From Bugulina stolonifera (taxonomy: Eukaryota; Bryozoa; Gymnolaemata; Cheilostomatida; Bugulidae): a stretch of 64,000 nt of DNA. Below are positions 9,955 through 20,108 of the stretch, one piece after another. The stretch is taken from positions 868,001 through 932,000 of the forward strand of contig OW285189.1 in assembly GCA_935421135.1 (NCBI GenBank), read 5' to 3'. The notes under the pieces are model-generated. The model had not been told where the DNA came from and searched no databases. It was given only the letters and a program-made list of their open reading frames with translations. How positions within the stretch are numbered: position 1 is the stretch's first letter; each line of letters opens with the position of its first letter. Both the position numbers and the translations under genes were made by a program.

Positions 9955-12900
9955 CGCTTACCTTTTTCTTGTGGAGCTGTATCTCGAAGTAGTTTTCATC
10001 AACCTCATTGAGACTGGAAAAGTGTGTACTCCTCCTCATTTTGACACCCTCCTCCTCTACTGTCTCTACATACTTGACAGTCTTAGGTTTTTCCTTGTTT
10101 GTTATGGTCTTTCCATAGGCAGAATTCCCAACGAGCTTGCTGGCCCAGAGGGCGAGGTCGGAGTCTAGATCTCCTGCCCTCCTAGCATCCGAGACCGAAG
10201 AACCAATTTGTTCGTAGTGATGAAATGAACAAACTGATGGACTCTGGTAATTATCAATCCTTGTCGTAGATACCATCTAGTGAGTAGTGTGATTCGTTAG
10301 CTCAGGGGAGCTCTCCCCTAGGGGTACATTTTAGAAATCTAGGGAGTCCAAAACAAGTTATCAACTTGACACACTTTTGACAGTAATTTTCAGTTACAGA
10401 CTATCAGTTATGAGTTATCATTATCTATTACTAGACCGAACTTCTAATGGTTTGCTGATGCAAATGAAGTTGAGCTAAACCAGTGTGAAAGCCATACAAC
10501 ACTACAATCGATGAAAGTTATCATTAAATAATTGATAAATAAAAATTTCATACCATACTGCATTTGTTTACCGGTTTAAGTGACACATTTTGTGATAATT
10601 AGTGTCTTCACAACTTAACTTCCAGGCACAGGCCAACTCGCAAAAAACTTTCTAGCACACAACCATCACAAAATATTGCGAACACACCGGCCTGGGCCAA
10701 AGGAAAATCCTCATTTTCGTGCGAAAACCCAGGTGTGCCAAAGAGCTAGGAATGATTTCATCCAGCCAAGCAAAATCTCCCAAACCAATGGCCCTTGTGG
10801 CCTAGGCTGGACGACCATCTTGAGACTTTTATTTGAAACTCAGTTTTGTCCAAGAGGTCGCAAAGATACTAATTAATCAAATTAAATCAAAGATGTCATT
10901 AATTAAACACAGTTTTACAGAGGGTACGTTGCTCGCTACAAAGGGGTACATTATTTGCTAAATTAATTCTAAGGGGTACATGGGCTAAAAAAGGTTGGGA
11001 ACCCCTGCTTTAGCTGAAAAGACTCCCCATGAGCATTCGCTGAGGTCTCTTCAGGAACCCATTACATTCTGCAAAGGTGTGCATGTGCTTGCTAAGGTGC
11101 TTTCTTCCCACATTCACATTTTTGAATATGGGAGCTATCTTAGATAACTTCGCTCTCAGATGCTCAGGCACGACTATGTCGCACTCTACAAAACCATAGA
11201 ACTCTCCGATGCGAATATTTTTGATGATTTCCTTGAGGTTGATGGTACCTCTGTCCGGGTATAGGAAGGAAAAGAAGAGGGTGAGAAACGTCCTAACCTC
11301 TTCATCCCAACAAATTTGCTCACCTCGCTGGCACTCTCATACGGTGATGAGCTTGTAGCCCAGAGCCCTGATGTATTCTTCTTTCCTGGTAGTGTCCGCG
11401 TGAAGCTCTACTTTTGTCTTGTTTCGGACAGTTTTTCCCTCCTCTGCTCCCCCCAGCTCGCACCCATGCCCATGCCAGTAGCACCCGGGGAACTGGTAGA
11501 CCGTACGAGTTCATTCACCTTAACCATTCACTGGTAGATTGTCAGAACCTATCCTCATCTCTCCTTCGTTCTGTTGGTGAAGGATAAACCTCTCCACTCT
11601 CCCATAACAGAAACTCCAACCATCCATGCGCAACCTTGCTGAACTTTTACAGAGGTTCTAAAGCAAAACTTTTGCTCTCCAGTCTGCATCTGGGATAACC
11701 TGTAGGCATATTCCCCATTATGCAGTACAGGTAGAAAGCATTGGCATCAACCCCCAGAATGGACTGGCAAGGCTTCGCGGATGCGCCATCACTCTTCTGT
11801 CGGATAGAGGTTACACCAACTTCATGATACCTGTGAAAGATAATGCTTGGTCCTCCAAAGAGATTCTCACGTAAAGTATGGTACGGACTTTTACTCTCTT
11901 CATCAAACAGACAAACGGGTTGTGAGTTGCGAAGTTGGTCTCAGAGACTCATCAACCTGCGTACTGGAGAGGTATCTTGCGGGAAAGAGTAGGGATATGG
12001 TTGGGACTCCACCTCCGTAAACAATCACCTGATAGGTCATCCTTGAAGATATTGTAAATCGCATATTTCAGCATGTCGATACCCTTTTGGCGATAGATAG
12101 AGCGCTGACAAGAAATGGCTTCAATGAAAGATCTGAAATCGAGGTTGTTGTACCAAATGGGAAAGTCTTTAAACGTCCACATGTTCTCCCTTTCCCACAC
12201 GAGTTGACAGCAGTCGTAATCCCCCTCACTCAACTCTTGCTGAGTCAGCGTGTTGAAGAAACTCTCCCGGGGTGAAAGAAAGTTATGATCCAGCTTCTCG
12301 AGGGGATCCATACAGTCGTAGGGAAAGAAGCCCTTTACTCTCTGTCACACCAAACGATTTCGATTATTTAGAATAGTTAAAGCCTGGTGTGATAAAGTTG
12401 CATATGTCAAGGAATCTGAAATGTCTACTCTCTACGCAGGGCATACTGTTAACCCGCTTGATGATGAATACGAAGTCCTCCCCCTCCTCCTCCTCCTGTA
12501 ATGAGTGCAGCAACGGACATTTTAGAATTGAAACCGCCCACAGGGACACTGGAGATGTACTGTTCCAACTCCTCTTCCAACCCGGAAAGACTTGATTTCA
12601 GTCTGTAAGTAGAGGCATTGGAGAACTTATCATCAGCGAAAGCTTGTCCTCTCTCCACTCGGTCCTCGAGGAAAGCATAGAGGTGTTTGCGCACTTCTTG
12701 AAATCTTTCTCTGAGCAAAGCTCCTGTCTGCAACCTTGGCTATGTGTTGAATAAATTGGTGGACACACTCTGTTCCATTCTTGTTGTCAACGCCCCTCAC
12801 AAAACACCTAGCCTGTTGGAATCCTGGCTTGTTCGAACAGACAGACACACTCAACAACTCATGCCTAGCACTAAAAGTCAGCGTGAGCGTGTTAGCTGGT

Positions 12901-14316
12901 AGGTTGTCTTTTGGCATGAAGCATTCGATGTCATCGGTGATGTAATAGGGATAATACTAACAGGTTGGGATCCATTACCTCTATTTCTGCCATCTTTTTA
13001 AGTTTTGTGAATATGGTTGGTGGAGGTCCGAACGTTCCACCAGGAAATACAAACATCGATGCAGCTTTTGGTGAGCTTGTGTGTGGTCGTAGGCTAGACA
13101 GACACGAGAATGCACTATCACACAGTTTGCATACAAAGCATCTGGCAAATGAGTCCAGATTCTTTATCCAGCTGAAGTGCTTTTCGTACAGGTTGACGAA
13201 GAGTTTGTGGACTTTGTTTCGTGCTCCGGGCGACCATACAACTGGAGCTCTCCCCTCTTTGCTCAATCTGAAGACAGTTATGGAAATATCAAAACAGTCT
13301 TTCAAGGTAAGTAGGTCACTTGCATCCACCCCTGGAAAGTGTGGTGGAGTTGATGAATACAGTGAGTCAGGCACACAAAATTTCATGTATTGAAGAAACA
13401 GCCTTGTGTCATGGTGTAAGAGGGGCGACGACAGCAACAACCCCCCTTCGAGTCGCATTCACAATAATAAATTATGGCCAGATATCTGAAGAAGCACAAG
13501 TTGTTCGAGTAGGGGCACGAGTCCCCTCCACACCAAAAGCCAACATCCAGTGCCAGCATGTGACAATTGTTGAGTACATAGTCTGGGAGTTCACTCATCA
13601 CACCACCCACTTTGTCAATCTCCAAGAGTTTATACACTCAGAATGTTAGGTTGGTGATATGGCGTAAAGTCCAAGCCGTGTTCGGTCTTTTTTGCGCGAA
13701 CCTCTCTCTGAGATCGAGCTCCTGGACTGCTTCACAGAACTCTCTCATATCACCTTCCGTCCTGATTAGCCTTGGCTTGGAAGAAAGTGCTGCAATGTTA
13801 CTTGATGGGTGGAAGTAGCGCAACTCCCCACTCGTTTTATGTTTAAGAATGACTCCAGCGCTACAGTTTATCTTCACAGTGCAAGGCACCCTCTTCCACA
13901 TGGCCCCGTCATCTTCACTCTCTCTCCTCTCCACACGTGAACATTGAGAATGTTCTCTACGAGTCGAGAGTGTAACACAGATCTGATGGAAGACCAATAG
14001 CAAGCTAGTAGTGTCCCATCTCATCTCTCTCGTCTCTTGTTGGAGGGTAAGAGAGAAATGCATCCTCAAGCTCCTCTCTATCACCCTCACTTTCTACATA
14101 TCCTCCACCTCCCTCTGTCTTGATACCACCATGCAACCACTTCATGTGATGCCCCAGCTTTCTCCTCCCATCGAAACATCCACCACAACTTGGACACTTG
14201 TGTGGGTGAGTCTGCGCATGCACTCTCTTCGTATGTCTGTCCAGGGAAAGCGCTGTCCTGAGGACCAGCCCGCACAGTTGACAGGTGTGCTCAACCTGAC
14301 GGGAGTGCTCTCCTCC
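9955..14316 (-). pseudogene. Protein-primed-type family B DNA polymerase (DNA_pol_B_2-like) pseudogene from a viral-like or plasmid-like element
   Basis: Assembled from blocks in several minus-strand frames. N-terminal C2H2 fingers: HTCQLCGLVLRTALSLDRH and HKCPSCGGCFDGRRKLGHH (14180-14290). A third Cys pair lies in FVCKLCDSAFSC, followed by FPGGTFGPPPTIF (12990-13110). An exonuclease I-like DIE sits in DDIECFMPKDNLP (about 12905-12940). Then RHFRFLDICNFITPGF (12370-12430), TFKDFPIWYNNLDF (12130-12180), GCYWHGHGCE (about 11460), GFVECDI near 11190, and the motif B-like KLVGNSAYGKTI (about 10120). This order matches polymerases in invertebrate genomes related to linear plasmid and Polinton-like enzymes. 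The C-terminal DTDS catalytic motif is absent because homology ends at 9955. At least eight frame changes and a 705-bp insertion break it. A TTTTAG acceptor-like site precedes the first block. Confidence 0.8.
10303..11007 (-). mobile_element. hAT-type MITE (705 bp) inserted in the polymerase pseudogene
   Basis: Right end is GGTTGGGAACCCCTG, the complement of the CAGGGGTTCCCAACC terminus also found at 57790; left end begins CAGGGGAG. It is flanked by CGTTAGCT (10295-10302) and CTTTAGCT (11008-11015), a 7/8 match and the 8-bp duplication expected of hAT elements. Polymerase homology resumes on both sides. The interior has no transposase and aligns in blocks with 57790-58265 on the opposite strand. 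Confidence 0.82.
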
Positions 14317-14564
14317 TAAAATAACAAATAGACACGTCTAAGTTATTACCTTGTTTCTTATACTAGCATTATCTACAATTTGCATTACTAACTGCTGTAT
14401 TTGGTACTAACTCTCTCTTCTAGTTGTTGACATCTCCTCTGATTAGGGTCTGGTTGATGGGTAAGTCTTTCTGATTAGTCTCATTCCATTGACTACAGTC
14501 CAATTACACATATCACTACAGTGAAAGGTCCCACCTTAAATAGCCGCTGGAAGGCACGGGGTTT

Positions 14565-14785
14565 GGTTTGTAGCGGGGGTTCTAGAAAAGACCTGACTTG
14601 GTTTTGGTGACCCCACCCGCAATGGGGGGTTAGGTTTTTTAGGCTTTGCACATAGACTGGGTTCAAGGAGGGAGTTTTGATTAATAGGATGGGTGGGGTA
14701 GGCCCTCGGGTTGAGTTTGGGATCTAGGTCAAAAATTGGGCCGGATGGGCGGAGCGTCTGTGCAGATTTTCACTGACTATACTAC
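14565..14785 (+). repeat. Dispersed G-rich repeat, copy 2
   Basis: Direct-orientation relative of 9229-9465, starting near GGGGTTTGG and ending at GACTATACTACTA. It lies upstream (in polymerase orientation) of the polymerase pseudogene. No inverted copy is seen, so these are not the terminal inverted repeats expected of a Polinton. Confidence 0.75.
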
Positions 14786-14936
14786 TAATGTTAGCACATG
14801 TACATAGATGTACATGTACATTTAGAACATCAAAAGCACAGAGTAGCACTAATCGATATTTGGAAAGAGTTCAATAGTCTCTCAACATCCGGTACATCGT
14901 CTATAGCTACACCTTCAGGGTCAGGCTGATCACGAA

Positions 14937-15190
14937 CTAGCTCATGACAAAGTCTTTAAACTTTCCAGGCAGCGTAGCCTCTCGACCACTTCTGCGGTGA
15001 GTAGTGTAAGTGGGTACTGAAACCACTTCGCAGATATTCTGATGCTGGGCCAACATTGGAACATCTGAGTACAGGTTGGGGCTGGGCGAACTTGCTGCAT
15101 GTTCTTCCTTCATGGTCATCGGCTCCATAGCCACTGGCATCTTGCCACGTATGACCTGAGGTTCTTCCGGTACAGGCTGCTCAACAGGAT
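14937..15190 (-). pseudogene. Gypsy pol C-terminal tail fragment
   Basis: The minus frame ends in THRRSGREATLPGKFKDFVMS and stop, which matches the basic-aromatic tail (RRSxRxxxxPxxF) found at the end of many Gypsy Pol proteins. Upstream is Ser/Pro/Glu-rich linker. It lies in order behind the minus-strand gag at 15554-16077, consistent with one element that has lost PR, RT and most of IN. Confidence 0.5.
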
Positions 15191-15553
15191 TACTTGCAAC
15201 TGGTCTCTAATATGCTCTGCTTTTTTCCACTGTTGAGAATATGCTGGTTGTGCATTGCACTAACCCCATGTTAGTTTTATTGCTTACATTATATGTCATT
15301 TTATTTGTAGATGTTCACAATTCTTAAGTGGACCTTTTATTATACAGCATTAAAGTTACTGACTAACAAACTAACTGCTCTGATTACTACTATGCCAACC
15401 AAACAACAAAAACTAGTAACATTATATATACATCATAACAACAAATCATACGCATGGTACTCCGAGTGAGGAGCTAAGCTTGTCCTACATATTCCACAAC
15501 CAAATCTATCCGACAATACTAACATCACCAAGATGAGTATTAGCATTGAACTT

Positions 15554-16077
15554 TTAGCTCCGAAACCGATCCAAGAAGGGTAGGATATGACCACAATTAC
15601 CACTTAGACTCTTGGCCTGTGGCTTGCCTCCTCGAGTGGACCATGAATCATCTTCATCTCTCTGCCAGGTAGGTGGCCTGCTGGCTTTCCATTCCGATGT
15701 GATAAACTGCAACGACTCCTCTGACTGAATGGCGGCCATGTCATTCCGTGAATTCTCAGCAATCCTACACTCTTTATAGCCTGTTCTAGTCTCAAACCAT
15801 CATCTCCACCGGCATCGTCAAAGAGTTTTCTATGCAGCCGATCATCGTTTATGCCCAACAGGAGTGCTTGGAGCATAAAATTATCGTACATGGTAGCTAG
15901 TTGGCATTCCCGTACCATTTTATGCAAAGTCATGACGTACTCATCAATAGTCATGCTGCCTTGTTTTGTAAATAGCAGTTGGTGTTTCTTCACAATCTTG
16001 TTGGTACCTCGATTGCAGAAAGCATTGAACTTCTCAATCACATCAGCATGCATACCTGTCTTTTGACTTAGCACCAT
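15554..16077 (-). pseudogene. Gypsy Gag fragment related to Gypsy-B
   Basis: Encodes a capsid-like segment with FTKQGSMTIDEYVMTLHKMV, then DNFMLQALLLGINDDRLHRK, shared with the truncated gag at 5544. A frameshift near 15760 moves the basic tail (RNGKPAGHLPGREMK or its frame partner SEWKASRPPTWQRDEDDS) into another frame. No intact zinc knuckle remains. This copy keeps the capsid N-terminal half that is missing in Gypsy-B. Confidence 0.7.
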
Positions 16078-16517
16078 TAAGTAGGAAGGGCTTGAAGATG
16101 TCGTTCCCCCTTGGTCCTATGCATCTCAGCATCAAACTCCTCCTTGAATCTTGTCCACTGATTAGACAGACCTGACCCTTCTTGGATCAGTTTTGGAGCT
16201 AGAAAGTCAACACTTGTCAAGTCAAATCCATGACTTGGACCCAGCTCTGCTCCTATAGGACTGCCCTGGGCTGGTTCATCTCCTTCTAGGGTGGGTAATG
16301 GAGGAATTGTCATCTCTGGTTTAGTTTTCTTGCCATCAGGACCCATCAAGAAGGGGATGGGTATCTTCCAAGGCATGGACACAGGCCTACCCCATAGCTT
16401 GCTTAAACTTAGGAAGGGAGGTCGCGTCCACCTTGTAGATCTCCCCTCTTTGACCACATTTTCTCTTCTTACTGCGGTGCTGGTGGCTCTAGAAGGCAAC
16501 ACAGGACTCGTGCTCAT
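16077..16517 (-). pseudogene. Upstream Gag/matrix-like ORF next to the Gypsy gag fragment
   Basis: The C-terminal part, FDLTSVDFLAPKLIQEGSG and NQWTRFKEEFDAEM, resembles the start of Gypsy Gag, where a W-x-x-x-F-x-x-x-F/Y pattern opens the capsid domain. The preceding 90 residues are Pro/Lys-rich and not recognisable. It ends in a stop right where the next gag frame begins at 16077, so it is probably the 5' half of the same Gag broken by a frameshift. Confidence 0.5.
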
Positions 16518-16940
16518 ACTTGCAACTGCAGTAACAGTGCGCTACATGTTGCAGAACGTGCGTTCTCACCCACCTAGCCATCCCGGGAAGGAAGCAGATA
16601 GTACAGAGCCATTCTTCCCCTGAGCTCTGTGTACAGACTTCCACCAACCGTCTAATGGCCAATGTGAACCACTGACTCAGTACAGGGTCAGACCGCAGTT
16701 CCTCTAGCTGCTTAGGTGTGAGGTGCAACTGTTTCACCAGTATCTAAGCGGAGGGCAGAACGGTTGGAGCTGACACCTTCCCACCTTCCTCTCCAGCAAC
16801 TGGTCCTGGTGGCCCGTGGTTTTCTTCTGAGCAACTGCTTTTTTCTCCCTCCTCACCAGTGTGTGTAGCCTCACCTGGTTTAGACGACCCATCCAATTCT
16901 CCGGGCGGGTGGCCTCAAACTTCTTCAGTAGCAAGAGCAT
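16489..16940 (-). CDS. Unassigned minus-strand ORF pair with a C2H2-like finger
   Basis: Two adjacent frames (16734-16940 and 16489-16737) read as one split protein. The first has RPENWMGRLNQVRLHTLVRR; the second has LTPKQLEELRSDPVLSQWF and a possible C2H2 finger WLCTICFLPGMARWVRTHV followed by LQH (C-x2-C-x11-H-x3-H). I do not recognise the family. It precedes the Gypsy gag fragment and could be a 5' accessory ORF of that element or captured host sequence. Confidence 0.35.
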
Positions 16941-17359
16941 CTACCATCGGGGGTTGTTGACTCAGCTGCCCTCCTCTCAACTTCCACTGAGAAGTCCACT
17001 ACTCCACTGCCACTCTGATAGTGGTCAGAGCCACTCTGACATGCTCCATTGTCTGTCCTCTCTACTTCCATGTGACTGGCTGGCTCTACAACAATAGGAA
17101 GAGTTTTATTCACGCACTGCCCCTTTAACTGGATGGCCACTGACTCCGTCATTACAGGAGTAAAGCCGGCATGAATCGAACGCCCCGGCTCATCAACCCC
17201 TGATAACTCATAAGAGGAAGCACAGCCTACTACAGTGATAGAAATGTGTTCTGATTGAATGTTGGTAGCTCCTTGAGAAGTCTCCGCTAAATCTGCTTTG
17301 GTGAAACCACCAGGAACGGCCAGGACTAGAACACCATTCAAAACCAGAATAGTGATCAC
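16925..17359 (-). CDS. Unassigned 144-codon minus-strand ORF
   Basis: Ser/Glu/Val-rich product with no recognised domain. The first 20 residues are hydrophobic (ITILVLNGVLVLAVPGG) and could act as a signal or anchor segment, but the ATG may be internal. It lies between an upstream 87-codon ORF (17372-17635) and the C2H2-like ORF pair, all on the minus strand with 12-bp or smaller gaps, which suggests a single degraded transcription unit. Confidence 0.3.
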   Translation of the reverse strand: MITILVLNGVLVLAVPGGFTKADLAETSQGATNIQSEHISITVVGCASSYELSGVDEPGRSIHAGFTPVMTESVAIQLKGQCVNKTLPIVVEPASHMEVERTDNGACQSGSDHYQSGSGVVDFSVEVERRAAESTTPDGRCSCY

Positions 17360-17371
17360 TCCACTGACAAG

Positions 17372-17635
17372 CTAAGAACTCCCACTCACAGGTGTAGGAG
17401 TATTCAGATCAAAAGCCTTGGCTTCGGGATAGGAATGTAAGTTCTCCGAATGTCCTGATTCTTCACCATCCAATGCTGGATCATCCAACTTGTCCAACTC
17501 TAGCATAGCCAGCTCATTCCATAACTCACCATAAATGTCCATGCTGTTCTCCTGGTTGGGTAAGTAAATTTTCAGCACATAGAGAGTACTGTAAATTACA
17601 AACTGAAAAGCTGCTCTGCAACAAAAGTCTGTCAA
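17372..17635 (-). CDS. Unassigned 87-codon minus-strand ORF
   Basis: An internal ATG at 17541 gives an acidic segment (MDIYGELWNELAMLELDKLD) that looks more natural than the upstream 31 residues. No family is recognised. It precedes the ORF at 16925-17359 by 12 bases on the same strand. Confidence 0.3.
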   Translation of the reverse strand: MTDFCCRAAFQFVIYSTLYVLKIYLPNQENSMDIYGELWNELAMLELDKLDDPALDGEESGHSENLHSYPEAKAFDLNTPTPVSGSS

Positions 17636-17737
17636 CGTGCTAGTATTAAAACATGCTAATATCGAAAACTAGTGTTGCGCGCAACAATCCCTTTTTGTTA
17701 GTGCCCATAGAATAAGTTATCTCTACTTATGTAGGAG

Positions 17738-18425
17738 TAGAGGTGGAACGAGACTCGAGATTTCTCGAGTCTCGTATCGACTTGTCTTGTCTCGAAAGTC
17801 GTCTCGAGATGGCAATTAGTATTCGAGACTGGAAAACAAATAGCAGCTAATAATTTTTATTTATAGTAAATTATTAATTATAATACAATTAATTGCCAAT
17901 CAACAATAAATCTATCAAATAGAAAATTATTATTCAAATTATTTAGTAATGTACATTCCCAGCACTGATTTCCTAGTAATAGCATTGCAACTAGTCGATC
18001 ACTACAAGTCATACAGAATTACAGAATCAGAATCACCACTCCCATAATGCAATGTTATGTCCTTACCAAAAGTTGTCTACTCGTGAGATTATTTCATTAA
18101 AGGAAACATAACTCCATATTAATTTGTCAAATTGCATCATTATTTTAGTATCCATGTACATGCAATGTAATGCACATGGAATACATGTGCAATATATTTC
18201 ACAGCCTCCTGTTGACCTTTTATTAAAATGCATGATGATAAAATACAGAGTTTACAGAGTAGCAATTGAAACTGTTGGACTTCTAACATGCAGATATATA
18301 AAATTTGGCAAACTTTTTAGGAAAATTCCCTTGAATCCTAAAAACCCAGTCTCGTCTCGAACATTTTAGAAGTAGTGTCTCGAATCTCGTCTCGAATCAA
18401 AAAATGCTGTCTCGTTCCACCTCTA
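17738..18425. mobile_element. hAT-like non-autonomous transposon with perfect 8-bp target duplication
   Basis: Terminal inverted repeats TAGAGGTGGAACGAGAC and GTCTCGTTCCACCTCTA are perfect over 17 bp. They are flanked by identical TGTAGGAG copies at 17730-17737 and 18426-18433. The subterminal regions carry many TCTCGA motifs in both directions, as expected for hAT transposase binding sites. The AT-rich 688-bp interior encodes no transposase. Confidence 0.88.
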
Positions 18426-18466
18426 TGTAGGAGGGAGCAAATTTTAGACACTTAAAGCTTCCGGTC

Positions 18467-18870
18467 ACCGCTAGCTGTTGCATCTAAGACGTGTCTTTCT
18501 TGGATATCTTGGGCTGGCTGTCTGTTCTTCATATCTCCTAGGTTGCGTCATTCTCTTCCTATGGGTTTCTGCTGAGTCTTCAGAAAGTTTCTCTCTCCCC
18601 CCAATGGCCAATCCTTGTTCATGCTATGCTGAATCTTCACTCCTGTGTTGACTTTTGGGAAAGAGTTGTCCACTGGTAGTGTCAAAGGCTGGGCTTGCTT
18701 CCTGAGCTGCTTTTGTGCCAGTCTTTACCAGCGAAGTTTTGTTGCCATTAGATCTTTTCCCAGATTCACATTGGGGTCGTCTGGAGATTGAGTTCCTTCC
18801 ATGGGTCGTTCTTGAACCTCCTCTCGTCTGTCGGCTACTTTCTCAGGGTTCTGCTTTTTGGGGTTGTCTA
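18467..18870 (-). pseudogene. Basic pol-tail-like fragment
   Basis: One minus frame is readable over about 130 codons with a single TAA: Lys/Arg/Glu-rich, ending RYPRKTRLRCNS and stop. The composition and the RRYEEQTASPRYPRK ending resemble the disordered basic terminus of Gypsy or Copia Pol. There is no catalytic domain, so assignment is tentative. Confidence 0.35.
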
Positions 18871-18879
18871 CTTTCTTAG

Positions 18880-18975
18880 AGTTAGAGTAGTGTTAGAGAT
18901 AGAGGAGAGTAGTGTTAGAGTTAAAGTAAGTGTTAGAGTTAGAGTAGTGTTAGAGTCAGAGTAAAGTTAGAGTGT
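18880..18975 (+). repeat. GTTAGAGT-type short tandem repeat upstream of Gypsy-C gag
   Basis: Repeats of TTAGAGT with GTAGTG interruptions, in the position of the 5' leader of Gypsy-C. No LTR or primer-binding site is recognisable upstream of it. Confidence 0.7.
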
Positions 18976-19001
18976 GAGAGAGTGTAGCACAGCAGGCTAA
19001 A

Positions 19002-20108
19002 ATGGCTGCTGCTGCAGGCGTAGACTTAACGAGCTTCCCTAAACTAAAGATTGAAGGGAGTGATGTAAGTGGCTGTTGGTCTGAATGGCTAACAGATTTC
19101 GAAATAGCGGTGGAAGTAGCCACCTTTAATATGGGTAAAGAAGGACCCAATGAGGCACGAGTGAATAGGTTTAGGGGTAGGACTAAACTACTGGCCCTAC
19201 TCAGCGCGGCAGGGAGAGATGGCAAAGCTGTCCTCACTGCCTCAGGCTTCGATCTGAAAGACAACGCAGACGATGCCTACGATAGAGGTCTTAAAATATT
19301 AAAAGATCATTTTGAGCAAAAAGATAGCTTCTTTTTAAGGCATAATAGATTCATTACTGCATCACAAGCATGTGATGAAGAATTTCATACGTACCTACTC
19401 AAGGTAGAAAGATTGAGTAGGGATTTGGATTTTGGCGAACAAGCTGAAGTACATAGACTGCGCCTCGCTGTTTCAGTCGCAGTTAACGGTTTACGCGAAA
19501 GCTCGCTCAGGCAATTACTTTACCAGCGAGCTGAACTCGCCTGGGAAGACCTGGTGAAAGCGCTCAAAGCGAGAGATACTGCTAAAAAAGAGGATGACCT
19601 CCTCTCCAGGCAGTCTAACGTAGAACAGACTTCTAGGGCCGATAGACCCATTAAACAAGAAGTGTGCAAGGTAGACTCTGACAAACAGAGCTACCGTAAT
19701 GTAAGCAAATATAATACTGACGAATCAGATGAATCATCTGTATGTAATGTAACTAGACGCAGATCTAGACATAAGTATAGACCTAGAAGTAGAAGTTACG
19801 AGAGTAAGGAATCCTACCAACGTAGAGATTCTAGCAATGACAGTTATTCTAGATACTCCCCTAGTAGGAGGAATAGACAAGAAGACTCTCGTTGCTATCA
19901 CTGTAGTAAGCAAGGACACCACACAAGGGAGTGCCCTACGGTGACTTGTTATGTATGTAATAAGAAAGGCCACATCTCCAGGGATTGTCGGTCCAGGCGG
20001 AATGAACGCCACCCTAAAGACCCCCAAAGTCCTCCCATGCAACGGAGGGAATCTAGAAGGGATTACAGGAGCCCCTCTAGAGTGCACAGAGTCAGATTTC
20101 CTAGCTGA
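19002..20108 (+). CDS. Gypsy-C Gag (368 codons)
   Basis: ATG at 19002 follows a purine-rich leader and gives MAAAAGVDLTSFPKLKIEG. The capsid-like part has WSEWLTDFEIAVEVATF near the N-terminus and a long helical region to about residue 200. An Arg/Ser-rich linker precedes two perfect zinc knuckles (CYHCSKQGHHTREC and CYVCNKKGHISRDC, residues about 300-330). The frame ends PS-TGA at 20106-20108 and the next codons continue into protease in the same frame. Gag packages element RNA into particles in related elements. Confidence 0.88.
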   Translation: MAAAAGVDLTSFPKLKIEGSDVSGCWSEWLTDFEIAVEVATFNMGKEGPNEARVNRFRGRTKLLALLSAAGRDGKAVLTASGFDLKDNADDAYDRGLKILKDHFEQKDSFFLRHNRFITASQACDEEFHTYLLKVERLSRDLDFGEQAEVHRLRLAVSVAVNGLRESSLRQLLYQRAELAWEDLVKALKARDTAKKEDDLLSRQSNVEQTSRADRPIKQEVCKVDSDKQSYRNVSKYNTDESDESSVCNVTRRRSRHKYRPRSRSYESKESYQRRDSSNDSYSRYSPSRRNRQEDSRCYHCSKQGHHTRECPTVTCYVCNKKGHISRDCRSRRNERHPKDPQSPPMQRRESRRDYRSPSRVHRVRFPS

